From Bombus terrestris (Eukaryota; Arthropoda; Insecta; Hymenoptera; Apidae), in the NCBI RefSeq assembly GCF_910591885.1, contig NW_025963559.1, positions 124,001 through 188,000 on the forward strand: 64,000 bases of DNA. The letters run 5' to 3'. The first letter of the stretch is position 1, and each line of letters begins with the position of its first letter. The notes under the pieces were generated by a model that was given only the letters and a program-made list of their open reading frames with translations, had not been told where the DNA came from and made no database searches. A program made the position numbers and the translations under genes. Shown piece by piece: positions 1 through 13,136 of the stretch.

Positions 1-180
1 CTGCATAACGTCATACGTTATATCGTAATACTACATAACGTCATACGTTATAAGGAAATACTACATGACGTCATACGTCATAAAGCAATATTACATGACG
101 TCATACGTCATAAAGTAACACAATATTACGATATTCGTAATAACGTAATACTACATGACGTCATACGCTATAACGTGATA
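1..180 (+). repeat. U0, partial higher-order unit at left edge
   Basis: Six monomers precede the first anchor: one TGCATAACG type B monomer ending ATCGTAATA, then the first five monomers of the anchor cassette. The unit starts before the window. Confidence 0.8.
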
Positions 181-359
181 CTACATAATGTTATACTTAT
201 AACGTAATACTACACGGCGCCATACGTTATAACGTAACACTACATAACGTCATACGTTATAAAGTAACACAATACAACGTTGTTCGAAATACCGTAATGC
301 TACATAACGTCATACATTATAACGTAACACTACATAACGTCATACGTTATAACGTAGTA
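31..359 (+). repeat. Anchor cassette, first copy (11 diagnostic monomers)
   Basis: Eleven consecutive variant monomers recur as a block around each 29-bp anchor. In order they are: one ending ATAAGGAAATA; one ending AAAGCAATA; one ending in AAAGTAACA; a hairpin monomer with ATTACGA-TAT-TCGTAAT (125-141); one with CGCTATAACGTGATA; the 29-bp anchor (181-209); one starting CTACACGGCG; one ending AAAGTAACA; one containing AACGTTGTTCGAAATACC; one with CATACATTATAACG; and one ending GTAGTA. TTCGAA (283-288) occurs nowhere in the monomer except in this cassette, so it marks higher-order units. This first copy reads GGCGCC where the other copies read GGCGTC. Confidence 0.85.
181..209 (+). repeat. 29-bp anchor monomer (family of 21 copies)
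   Basis: This monomer lacks one base in the second half, reading ATACTTATAACG where others read ATACGTTATAACG, and also has AATGTTATAC in the first half. It shifts the 30-bp phase by -1. I found 21 copies, starting at 181, 4005, 5878, 11218, 13137, 20397, 27700, 30984, 32978, 36262, 37686, 39140, 40923, 44355, 45779, 47562, 49674, 52868, 56857, 58101 and 60125. The copy at 20397 reads ATGGTG and that at 32978 reads AAAATG in place of ATAATG. The copies presumably descend from one deletion spread by amplification. Confidence 0.9.
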
Positions 360-576
360 CTGCATAACGTCATACGTTATATCGTAATACTACATAACGT
401 CATACGTCATAAAGTAATACTACATGACGTCATACGTCATAAAGTAATACAATATTACGATATTCGTAATAACGTAATACCACATGACGTCATACGTTAT
501 AACGTAATACTACATGTCTTTATACGTTATAACGTAATACAACATAAGGTCATACGTTATAAAGTTACACAATATA

Positions 577-595
577 ACGTTATTCGTAATAACGT
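577..595 (+). repeat. Perfect hairpin monomer core
   Basis: An 8-bp stem ACGTTATT pairs with AATAACGT around a 3-base loop CGT. This core lies in the monomer that follows most half monomers and the AAAGTTACAC monomer, so dozens of copies occur. It is the site of the loop inversion near 7.88 kb, the loop insertions near 9.71 and 15.37 kb, and a loop substitution near 41.33 kb. Confidence 0.85.
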
Positions 596-1080
596 AATAC
601 TACATAACGTCATACGTTATAACGTAATACTACATGACATGATAAGTTATAACGTAATACGACATAACGTTGTGCGTTATATCGTAATTCTATATAACGT
701 TGTACGTTAAAACGAAATACTACATGACGTCATACGTCATAAAGTAATACTACATGACGTCATACGTCATAAAGTAATACTACATGACGTCATACGTCAT
801 AAAGTAATACTACATGACGTCATACGTTATAACATAATACTGCATAACGTCATACGTTATATCGTAATACTGCATAACGTCATACGTTATAACGAAATAC
901 TACATGACGTCATACGTCATAAAGTAATACTACATGACGTCATACGTCATAAAGTAATACTACATGACGTCATACGTCATAAAGTAATACTACATGACGT
1001 CATACGTCATAAAGTAATATTACATGACGTCATACGTCATAAAGTAATACTACATGACGTCATACGTCATAAAGTAATAC

Positions 1081-1095
1081 TACATGACGTAACAT
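1081..1095 (+). repeat. 15-bp half monomer (family of 46 copies)
   Basis: A monomer lost 15 bp between two GT dinucleotides, leaving TACATGACGTAACAT. The undeleted form survives, for example at 3091-3120. Copies start at 1081, 1486, 1801, 2116, 3571, 4784, 6748, 7063, 7468, 8893, 9298, 10754, 12118, 12673, 14037, 14442, 16408, 16813, 17068, 17383, 18838, 19273, 21476, 23141, 23546, 23861, 24176, 25541, 25946, 28570, 31884, 33848, 37162, 38616, 39889, 42001, 45255, 46528, 48610, 50544, 53768, 54533, 57757, 59001, 61025 and 61790. Those at 31884, 37162, 38616 and 45255 read TACGTGACG. The deletion length equals the internal 15-bp subunit. Confidence 0.88.
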
Positions 1096-4000
1096 AATAT
1101 AACGTTATTCGTAATAACGTAATACCACATGACGTCATACGTTATAACGTAATACTCCATAACGTCATAAGTTATAACCTAATACCGCATAACTTCATAC
1201 GTTATATCGTAATACTGCATAACGTCATACGTTATAACGAAATACTACACGACGTCATACGTCATAAAGTAATACTACATGACGTCATACGTCATAAAGT
1301 AATACTACATGACGTCATACGTCATAAAGTAATACTACATGACGTCATACGTCATAAAGTAATACTACATGACGTCATACGTCATAAAGTAATACTACAT
1401 GACGTCATACGTCATAAAGTAATATTACATGACGTCATACGTCATAAAGTAATACTACATGACGTCATACGTCATAAAGTAATACTACATGACGTAACAT
1501 AATATAACGTTATTCGTAATAACGTAATACCACATGACGTCATACGTTATAACGTAATACTCCATAACGTCATAAGTTATAACCTAATACCGCATAACGT
1601 CATACGTTATAACCTAATACCGCATAACGTCATACGTTATATCGTAATACTGCATAACGTCATACGTTAGAACGAAATACTACATGACGTCATACGTCAT
1701 AAAGTAATACTACATGACGTCATACGTCATAAAGTAATACTACATGACGTCATACGTCATAAAGTAATACTACATGACGTCATACGTCATAAAGTAATAC
1801 TACATGACGTAACATAATATAACGTTATTCGTAATAACGTAATACCACATGACGTCATACGTTATAACGTAATACTCCATAACGTCATAAGTTATAACCT
1901 AATACCGCATAACTTCATACGTTATATCGTAATACTGCATAACGTCATACGTTATAACGAAATACTACACGACGTCATACGTCATAAAGTAATACTACAT
2001 GACGTCATACGTCATAAAGTAATACTACATGACGTCATACGTCATAAAGTAATATTACATGACGTCATACGTCATAAAGTAATACTACATGACGTCATAC
2101 GTCATAAAGTAATACTACATGACGTAACATAATATAACGTTATTCGTAATAACGTAATACCACATGACGTCATACGTTATAACGTAATACTCCATAACGT
2201 CATAAGTTATAACCTAATACCGCATAACGTCATACGTTATAACCTAATACCGCATAACGTCATACGTTATATCGTAATACTGCATAACGTCATACGTTAG
2301 AACGAAATACTACATGACGTCATACGTCATAAAGTAATACTACATGACGTCATACGTCATAAAGTAATACTACATGACGTCATACGTCATAAAGTAATAC
2401 TACATGACGTCATACGTCATAAAGTAATACTACATGACGTCATACGTCATAACGTAATACTACATGTCTTTATACGTTATAACGTAATACAACGTAAGGT
2501 CATACGTTATAAAGTTACACAATATAACGTTATTCGTAATAACGTAATACTACATAACGTCATACGTTATAACGTAATACTACATGACATGATAAGTTAT
2601 AACGTAATACGACATAACGTTGTGCGTTATATCGTAATTCTATATAACGTTGTACGTTATATCGTAATACTACATGACGTCATATGTTATAACGTAATAC
2701 TACATGACGGAATACGTTATAACGTAATTCTACATGACGCCGTACGTTACAACGTAATACTAGATGCCTTTATACGTTATAACGTAATACAACATAAGGT
2801 CATAAGTTATAACCTAATACCGCATAACGTCATACGTTATAACCTAATACCGCATAACGTCATACGTTATATCGTAATACTGCATAACGTCATACGTTAT
2901 AACGAAATACTACATGACGTCATACGTCATAAAGTAATACTACATGACGTCATACGTCATAAAGTAATACTGCATAACGTCATACGTTATAACGAAATAC
3001 TACATGACGTCATACGTCATAAAGTAATACTACATGACGTCATACGTCATAAAGTAATACTACATGACGTCATACGTCATAAAGTAATACTACATAACGT
3101 CATATGTCATAAAGTAACATAATATAACGTTATTCGTAATAACGTAATACCACATGGCGTCATACGTTATAACGTAATACTCCATAACGTCATAAGTTAT
3201 AACCTAATACCGCATAACGTCATACGTTATAACCTAATACCGCATAACGTCATACGTTATATCGTAATACTGCATAACGTCATACGTTATAACGAAATAC
3301 TACATGACGTCATACGTCATAAAGTAATACTACATGACGTCATACGTCATAAAGTAATACTGCATAACGTCATACGTTATAACGAAATACTACATGACGT
3401 CATACGTCATAAAGTAATACTACATGACGTCATACGTCATAAAGTAATACTACATGACGTCATACGTCATAAAGTAATACTACATGACGTCATACGTCAT
3501 AAAGTAATACTACATGACGTCATACGTCATAAAGTAATACTACCTGACGTCATACGTCATAAAGTAATACTACATGACGTAACATAATATAACGTTATTC
3601 GTAATAACGTAATACCACATGACGTGATACGTTATAACGTAATACTCCATAACGTCATAAGTTATAACCTAATACCGCATAACGTCATACGTTATATCGT
3701 AATACTGCATAACGTCATACTTTATAACGAAATACTACATGACGTCATACGTCATAAAGTAATACTACATGACGTCATACGTCATGAAGTAATACTACAT
3801 GACGTCATACGTCATAAAGTAATACTACATGACGTCATACGTCATAAAGTAATACTACATAACGTCATACGTTATAAGGAAATACTACATGACGTCATAC
3901 GTCATAAAGCAATATTACATGACGTCATACGTCATAAAGTAACACAATATTACGATATTCGTAATAACGTAATACTACATGACGTCATACGCTATAACGT

Positions 4001-4484
4001 GATACTACATAATGTTATACTTATAACGTAATACTACACGGCGTCATACGTTATAACGTAACACTACATAACGTCATACGTTATAAAGTAACACAATACA
4101 ACGTTGTTCGAAATACCGTAATGCTACATAACGTCATACATTATAACGTAACACTACATAACGTCATACGTTATAACGTAGTACTGCATAACGTCATACG
4201 TTATATCGTAATACTACATAACGCCATACGTTATAACCTAATACTACATAACGTCATACGTTATATCCTAATACAGCTTAACGTCATACGTTATATCGTA
4301 ATAATACATAACTTCATACGTTATAACCTAATACTACATGACGTCATACGTCATAAAGTAATACTACATGACGTCATACGTCATAAAGTAATACTACATG
4401 ACGTCATACGTTATAACCTAATACTGCATAACGTCATACGTTATATCGTAATACTGCATAACGTCATACGTTATAACGAAATAC

Positions 4485-4724
4485 TACATGACGTCATACG
4501 TCATAAAGTAATACTACATGACGTCATACGTCATAAAGTAATACTACATGACGTCATACGTCATAAAGTAATACTACATGACGTCATACGTCATAAAGTA
4601 ATACTACATGACGTCATACGTCATAAAGTAATACTACATGACGTCATACGTCATAAAGTAATACTACATGACGTCATACGTCATAAAGTAATACTACATG
4701 ACGTCATACGTCATAAAGTAATAC
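4485..4724 (+). repeat. Longest clean run of type A monomers (8 copies)
   Basis: Eight consecutive type A monomers run here without substitution, each carrying TGACGTCA. The run is followed by a second-type 29-bp monomer (4725-4753), a TACATGGCG monomer and a half monomer. Type A runs elsewhere have about 2-7 copies and are the main place where otherwise colinear units differ in length. Confidence 0.8.
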
Positions 4725-4753
4725 TACATACGTCATACGTCATAAAGTAATAC
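4725..4753 (+). repeat. Second 29-bp monomer (family of 8 copies)
   Basis: A type A monomer lost the G of CATGACG and reads TACATACGTCATACGTC. It shifts phase by -1. Copies start at 4725, 21417, 39830, 41673, 41942, 46469, 48282 and 48551. All follow type A runs, and six of the eight (not 41673 or 48282) are followed by a TACATGGCG monomer, so they descend from one event. Confidence 0.88.
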
Positions 4754-7700
4754 TACATGGCGTCATACGTCATAAAGTAATACTACATGACGTAACATAA
4801 TATAACGTTATTCGTAATAACGTAATACCACATGACGTCATACGTTATAACGTAATACTCCATAACGTCATAAGTTATAACCTAATACCGCATAACGTCA
4901 TACGTTATATCGTAATACTGCATAACGTCATACGTTATAACGAAATACTACATGACGTCATACGTCATAAAGTAAAACTGCATGACGTCATACGTCATAA
5001 AGTAATACTACATGACGTCATACGTCATAAAGTAATACTGCATGACGTCATACGTCATAAAGTAATACTACATGACGTCATACGTCATAAAGTAATACTA
5101 CATGACGTCATATGTCATAAAGTAACATAATATAACGTTATTCGTAATAACGTAATACCACATGGCGTCATACGTTATAACGTAATACTCCATAACGTCA
5201 TTCGTTATAACGTAATACTACATGACATGATACGTTATAACGTAATACGACATAACGTTGTGCGTTATATCGTAATTCTATATAACGTTGTACGTTATAT
5301 CGTATTACTACATGACGTCATATGTTATAACGTAATACTACATGACGGCATACGTCATAAAGTAATACTACATGACGTCATACGTCATAAAGTAACACAA
5401 TATAACGTCATACGGTATAACGTAATACGACATAACGTTGTGCGTTATATCGTAATTCTATATAACGCTGTACGTTATATCGTATTACTACATGACGTCA
5501 TATGTTATAACGTAATACTACATGACGGCATACGTTATAACCTAATACTACATGACGTCATACGTTATAACGCAAAACTACATGACGTCATACGTTATAA
5601 CCTCATACTGCATAACGTCATACGTTATATCGTACTAATACATAACGTCATACGTTATAACGTAACACTACATAACGTCATACGTTATAACGTAGTACTG
5701 CATAACGTCATACGTTATATCGTAATACTACATAACGTCATACGTTATAAGGAAATACTACATGACGTCATACGTCATAAAGCAATATTACATGACGTCA
5801 TACGTCATAAAGTAACACAATATTACGATATTCGTAATAACGTAATACTACATGACGTCATACGCTATAACGTGATACTACATAATGTTATACTTATAAC
5901 GTAATACTACACGGCGTCATACGTTATAACGTAACACTACATAACGTCATACGTTATAAAGTAACACAATACAACGTTGTTCGAAATACCGTAATGCTAC
6001 ATAACGTCATACATTATAACGTAACACTACATAACGTCATACGTTATAACGTAGTACTGCATAACGTCATACGTTATAACGAAATACTACATGACGTCAT
6101 ACGTCATAAAGTAATACTACATGACGTCATACGTCATAAAGTAATACAATATTACGATATTCGTAATAACGTAATACCACATGACGTCATACGTTATAAC
6201 GTAATACTACATGTCTTTATACGTTATAACGTAATACAACATAAGGTCATACGTTATAAAGTTACACAATATAACGTTATTCGTAATAACGTAATACTAC
6301 ATAACGTCATACGTTATAACGTAATACTACATGACATGATAAGTTATAACGTAATACGACATAACGTTGTGCGTTATATCGTAATTCTATATAACGTTGT
6401 ACGTTAAAACGAAATACTACATGACGTCATACGTCATAAAGTAATACTACATGACGTCATACGTCATAAAGTAATACTACATGACGTCATACGTTATAAC
6501 ATAATACTGCATAACGTCATACGTTATATCGTAATACTGCATAACGTCATACGTTATAACGAAATACTACATGACGTCATACGTCATAAAGTAATACTAC
6601 ATGACGTCATACGTCATAAAGTAATACTACATGACGTCATACGTCATAAAGTAATACTACATGACGTCATACGTCATAAAGTAATATTACATGACGTCAT
6701 ACGTCATAAAGTAATACTACATGACGTCATACGTCATAAAGTAATACTACATGACGTAACATAATATAACGTTATTCGTAATAACGTAATACCACATGAC
6801 GTCATACGTTATAACGTAATACTCCATAACGTCATAAGTTATAACCTAATACCGCATAACGTCATACGTTATAACCTAATACCGCATAACGTCATACGTT
6901 ATATCGTAATACTGCATAACGTCATACGTTATAACGAAATACTACATGACGTCATACGTCATAAAGTAATACTACATGACGTCATACGTCATAAAGTAAT
7001 ATTACATGACGTCATACGTCATAAAGTAATACTACATGACGTCATACGTCATAAAGTAATACTACATGACGTAACATAATATAACGTTATTCGTAATAAC
7101 GTAATACCACATGACGTCATACGTTATAACGTAATACTCCATAACGTCATAAGTTATAACCTAATACCGCATAACGTCATACGTTATATCGTAATACTGC
7201 ATAACGTCATACGTTATAACGAAATACTACATGACGTCATACGTCATAAAGTAATACTACATGACGTCATACGTCATAAAGTAATACTACATGACGTCAT
7301 ACGTCATAAAGTAATACTACATGACGTCATACGTCATAAAGTAATACTACATGACGTCATACGTCATAAAGTAATACTACAAGACGTCATACGTCATAAA
7401 GTAATATTACATGACGTCATACGTCATAAAGTAATACTACATGACGTCATACGTCATAAAGTAATACTACATGACGTAACATAATATAACGTTATTCGTA
7501 ATAACGTAATACCACATGACGTCATACGTTATAACGTAATACTCCATAACGTCATAAGTTATAACCTAATACCGCATAACGTCATACGTTATAACCTAAT
7601 ACCGCATAACGTCATACGTTATATCGTAATACTGCATAACGTCATACGTTAGAACGAAATACTACATGACGTCATACGTCATAAAGTAATACTACATGAC

Positions 7701-7878
7701 GTCATACGTCATAAAGTAATACTACATGACGTCATACGTCATAAAGTAATACTACATGACGTCATACGTCATAAAGTAATACTACATGACGTCATACGTC
7801 ATAACGTAATACTACATGTCTTTATACGTTATAACGTAATACAACGTAAGGTCATACGTTATAAAGTTACACAATATA

Positions 7879-7897
7879 ACGTTATTACGAATAACGT
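7879..7897 (+). repeat. Hairpin monomer with inverted 3-base loop
   Basis: The usual core ACGTTATT-CGT-AATAACGT reads ACGTTATT-ACG-AATAACGT here. The loop is exactly the reverse complement of the usual one while both stem arms are unchanged. A single 3-bp inversion explains what would otherwise be three adjacent substitutions. I saw no second copy. Confidence 0.8.
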
Positions 7898-9702
7898 AAT
7901 ACTACATAACGTCATACGTTATAACGTAATACTACATGACATGATAAGTTATAACGTAATACGACATAACGTTGTGCGTTATATCGTAATTCTATATAAC
8001 GTTGTACGTTATATCGTAATACTACATGACGTCATATGTTATAACGTAATACTACATGACGGAATACGTTATAACGTAATTCTACATGACGCCGTACGTT
8101 ACAACGTAATACTAGATGCCTTTATACGTTATAACGTAATACAACATAAGGTCATAAGTTATAACCTAATACCGCATAACGTCATACGTTATAACCTAAT
8201 ACCGCATAACGTCATACGTTATATCGTAATACTGCATAACGTCATACGTTATAACGAAATACTACATGACGTCATACGTCATAAAGTAATACTACATGAC
8301 GTCATACGTCATAAAGTAATACTGCATAACGTCATACGTTATAACGAAATACTACATGACGTCATACGTCATAAAGTAATACTACATGACGTCATACGTC
8401 ATAAAGTAATACTACATGACGTCATACGTCATAAAGTAATACTACATAACGTCATATGTCATAAAGTAACATAATATAACGTTATTCGTAATAACGTAAT
8501 ACCACATGGCGTCATACGTTATAACGTAATACTCCATAACGTCATAAGTTATAACCTAATACCGCATAACGTCATACGTTATAACCTAATACCGCATAAC
8601 GTCATACGTTATATCGTAATACTGCATAACGTCATACGTTATAACGAAATACTACATGACGTCATACGTCATAAAGTAATACTACATGACGTCATACGTC
8701 ATAAAGTAATACTGCATAACGTCATACGTTATAACGAAATACTACATGACGTCATACGTCATAAAGTAATACTACATGACGTCATACGTCATAAAGTAAT
8801 ACTACATGACGTCATACGTCATAAAGTAATATTACATGACGTCATACGTCATAAAGTAATACTACATGACGTCATACGTCATAAAGTAATACTACATGAC
8901 GTAACATAATATAACGTTATTCGTAATAACGTAATACCACATGACGTCATACGTTATAACGTAATACTCCATAACGTCATAAGTTATAACCTAATACCGC
9001 ATAACTTCATACGTTATATCGTAATACTGCATAACGTCATACGTTATAACGAAATACTACACGACGTCATACGTCATAAAGTAATACTACATGACGTCAT
9101 ACGTCATAAAGTAATACTACATGACGTCATACGTCATAAAGTAATACTACATGACGTCATACGTCATAAAGTAATACTACATGACGTCATACGTCATAAA
9201 GTAATACTACAAGACGTCATACGTCATAAAGTAATATTACATGACGTCATACGTCATAAAGTAATACTACATGACGTCATACGTCATAAAGTAATACTAC
9301 ATGACGTAACATAATATAACGTTATTCGTAATAACGTAATACCACATGACGTCATACGTTATAACGTAATACTCCATAACGTCATAAGTTATAACCTAAT
9401 ACCGCATAACGTCATACGTTATAACCTAATACCGCATAACGTCATACGTTATATCGTAATACTGCATAACGTCATACGTTAGAACGAAATACTACATGAC
9501 GTCATACGTCATAAAGTAATACTACATGACGTCATACGTCATAAAGTAATACTACATGACGTCATACGTCATAAAGTAATACTACATGACGTCATACGTC
9601 ATAAAGTAATACTACATGACGTCATACGTCATAACGTAATACTACATGTCTTTATACGTTATAACGTAATACAACGTAAGGTCATACGTTATAAAGTTAC
9701 AC

Positions 9703-9733
9703 AATATAACGTTATTCCGTAATAACGTAATAC
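9703..9733 (+). repeat. 31-bp monomer with loop insertion, copy 1
   Basis: The hairpin monomer gains one C in its loop (GTTATTCCGTAATAAC) and becomes 31 bp. It restores the phase lost at the anchor, so unit U3 is exactly 5,340 bp. The corresponding sites at 2521, 17788 and 24581 are normal. Confidence 0.85.
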
Positions 9734-11217
9734 TACATAACGTCATACGTTATAACGTAATACTACATGACATGATAAGTTATAACGTAATACGACATAA
9801 CGTTGTGCGTTATATCGTAATTCTATATAACGTTGTACGTTATATCGTAATACTACATGACGTCATATGTTATAACGTAATACTACATGACGGAATACGT
9901 TATAACGTAATTCTACATGACGCCGTACGTTACAACGTAATACTAGATGCCTTTATACGTTATAACGTAATACAACATAAGGTCATAAGTTATAACCTAA
10001 TACCGCATAACGTCATACGTTATAACCTAATACCGCATAACGTCATACGTTATATCGTAATACTGCATAACGTCATACGTTATAACGAAATACTACATGA
10101 CGTCATACGTCATAAAGTAATACTACATGACGTCATACGTCATAAAGTAATACTGCATAACGTCATACGTTATAACGAAATACTACATGACGTCATACGT
10201 CATAAAGTAATACTACATGACGTCATACGTCATAAAGTAATACTACATGACGTCATACGTCATAAAGTAATACTACATAACGTCATATGTCATAAAGTAA
10301 CATAATATAACGTTATTCGTAATAACGTAATACCACATGGCGTCATACGTTATAACGTAATACTCCATAACGTCATAAGTTATAACCTAATACCGCATAA
10401 CGTCATACGTTATAACCTAATACCGCATAACGTCATACGTTATATCGTAATACTGCATAACGTCATACGTTATAACGAAATACTACATGACGTCATACGT
10501 CATAAAGTAATACTACATGACGTCATACGTCATAAAGTAATACTGCATAACGTCATACGTTATAACGAAATACTACATGACGTCATACGTCATAAAGTAA
10601 TACTACATGACGTCATACGTCATAAAGTAATACTACATGACGTCATACGTCATAAAGTAATACTACATGACGTCATACGTCATAAAGTAATACTACATGA
10701 CGTCATACGTCATAAAGTAATACTACATGACGTCATACGTCATAAAGTAATACTACATGACGTAACATAATATAACGTTATTCGTAATAACGTAATACCA
10801 CATGACGTGATACGTTATAACGTAATACTCCATAACGTCATAAGTTATAACCTAATACCGCATAACGTCATACGTTATATCGTAATACTGCATAACGTCA
10901 TACTTTATAACGAAATACTACATGACGTCATACGTCATAAAGTAATACTACATGACGTCATACGTCATAAAGTAATACTACATGACGTCATACGTCATAA
11001 AGTAATACTACATGACGTCATACGTCATAAAGTAATACTACATGACGTCATACGTCATAAAGTAATACTACATAACGTCATACGTTATAAGGAAATACTA
11101 CATGACGTCATACGTCATAAAGCAATATTACATGACGTCATACGTCATAAAGTAACACAATATTACGATATTCGTAATAACGTAATACTACATGACGTCA
11201 TACGCTATAACGTGATA

Positions 11218-13136
11218 CTACATAATGTTATACTTATAACGTAATACTACACGGCGTCATACGTTATAACGTAACACTACATAACGTCATACGTTATAAA
11301 GTAACACAATACAACGTTGTTCGAAATACCGTAATGCTACATAACGTCATACATTATAACGTAACACTACATAACGTCATACGTTATAACGTAGTACTGC
11401 ATAACGTCATACGTTATATCGTAATACTACATAACGTCATACGTCATAAAGTAATACTACATGACGTCATACGTCATAAAGTAATACAATATTACGATAT
11501 TCGTAATAACGTAATACCACATGACGTCATACGTTATAACGTAATACTACATGTCTTTATACGTTATAACGTAATACAACATAAGGTCATACGTTATAAA
11601 GTTACACAATATAACGTTATTCGTAATAACGTAATACTACATAACGTCATACGTTATAACGTAATACTACATGACATGATAAGTTATAACGTAATACGAC
11701 ATAACGTTGTGCGTTATATCGTAATTCTATATAACGTTGTACGTTAAAACGAAATACTACATGACGTCATACGTCATAAAGTAATACTACATGACGTCAT
11801 ACGTCATAAAGTAATACTACATGACGTCATACGTCATAAAGTAATACTACATGACGTCATACGTTATAACATAATACTGCATAACGTCATACGTTATATC
11901 GTAATACTGCATAACGTCATACGTTATAACGAAATACTACATGACGTCATACGTCATAAAGTAATACTACATGACGTCATACGTCATAAAGTAATACTAC
12001 ATGACGTCATACGTCATAAAGTAATACTACATGACGTCATACGTCATAAAGTAATATTACATGACGTCATACGTCATAAAGTAATACTACATGACGTCAT
12101 ACGTCATAAAGTAATACTACATGACGTAACATAATATAACGTTATTCGTAATAACGTAATACCACATGACGTCATACGTTATAACGTAATACTCCATAAC
12201 GTCATAAGTTATAACCTAATACCGCATAACTTCATACGTTATATCGTAATACTGCATAACGTCATACGTTATAACGAAATACTACATGACGTCATACGTC
12301 ATAAAGTAATACTACATGACGTCATACGTTATAACATAATACTGCATAACGTCATACGTTATATCGTAATACTGCATAACGTCATACGTTATAACGAAAT
12401 ACTACATGACGTCATACGTCATAAAGTAATACTACATGACGTCATACGTCATAAAGTAATACTGCATAACGTCATACGTTATAACGAAATACTACATGAC
12501 GTCATACGTCATAAAGTAATACTACATGACGTCATACGTCATAAAGTAATACTACATGACGTCATACGTCATAAAGTAATACTACATGACGTCATACGTC
12601 ATAAAGTAATACTACATGACGTCATACGTCATAAAGTAATACTACCTGACGTCATACGTCATAAAGTAATACTACATGACGTAACATAATATAACGTTAT
12701 TCGTAATAACGTAATACCACATGACGTGATACGTTATAACGTAATACTCCATAACGTCATAAGTTATAACCTAATACCGCATAACGTCATACGTTATATC
12801 GTAATACTGCATAACGTCATACTTTATAACGAAATACTACATGACGTCATACGTCATAAAGTAATACTACATGACGTCATACGTCATAAAGTAATACTAC
12901 ATGACGTCATACGTCATAAAGTAATACTACATGACGTCATACGTCATAAAGTAATACTACATGACGTCATACGTCATAAAGTAATACTACATAACGTCAT
13001 ACGTTATAAGGAAATACTACATGACGTCATACGTCATAAAGCAATATTACATGACGTCATACGTCATAAAGTAACACAATATTACGATATTCGTAATAAC
13101 GTAATACTACATGACGTCATACGCTATAACGTGATA
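11218..13136 (+). repeat. U4, higher-order unit of 1,919 bp
   Basis: Two half monomers (12118, 12673) and the TACCTGACG variant (12643) are present. It starts with the same block as U1 and U5 (anchor cassette, CATGTCTTTATACG, GACATGATAAG monomers). Its tail, from 12.7 kb, repeats the tail of U3 at an offset of 1,919 bp. The CTAGATGCC block is missing, so it looks like a deleted version of U1. Confidence 0.78.

Larger units (their letters stand above)
181..4004 (+). repeat. U1, higher-order unit of 3,824 bp
   Basis: The unit runs from anchor to anchor. It holds five half monomers; the first four are spaced 405, 315 and 315 bp. It carries left-only variants: TTAGAACG near 1667 and 2297, CTAGATGCC near 2760 and TACCTGACG at 3541. 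The length equals 255 half units minus one base, as expected with one anchor. Confidence 0.8.
4005..5877 (+). repeat. U2, higher-order unit of 1,873 bp
   Basis: It contains the eight-copy type A run, one second-type 29-bp monomer and one half monomer (4784). From about 5.22 to 5.58 kb it has a cassette with GACATGATACG, CGTATTACTAC and CATGACGGCAT monomers that is typical of the right subarray. The length equals 125 half units minus two, matching two 29-bp monomers. Confidence 0.8.
5878..11217 (+). repeat. U3, higher-order unit of 5,340 bp
   Basis: Six half monomers occur, with 315- and 405-bp spacings. The CTAGATGCC block occurs twice, 1,831 bp apart (8113 and 9944), so the unit contains an internal duplication. 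The first block has the inverted hairpin loop and the second the 31-bp monomer, so the two are distinguishable. The length is 356 half units exactly, since -1 and +1 cancel. Confidence 0.8.

Noticed and set aside
125..141. Hairpins as transcription terminators or small RNA genes
   Set aside because: The stem-loops (7-8 bp, loops of 3) are AT-rich, lack a following T run and occur in many copies as part of the satellite. They are better explained as inverted repeats within monomers.
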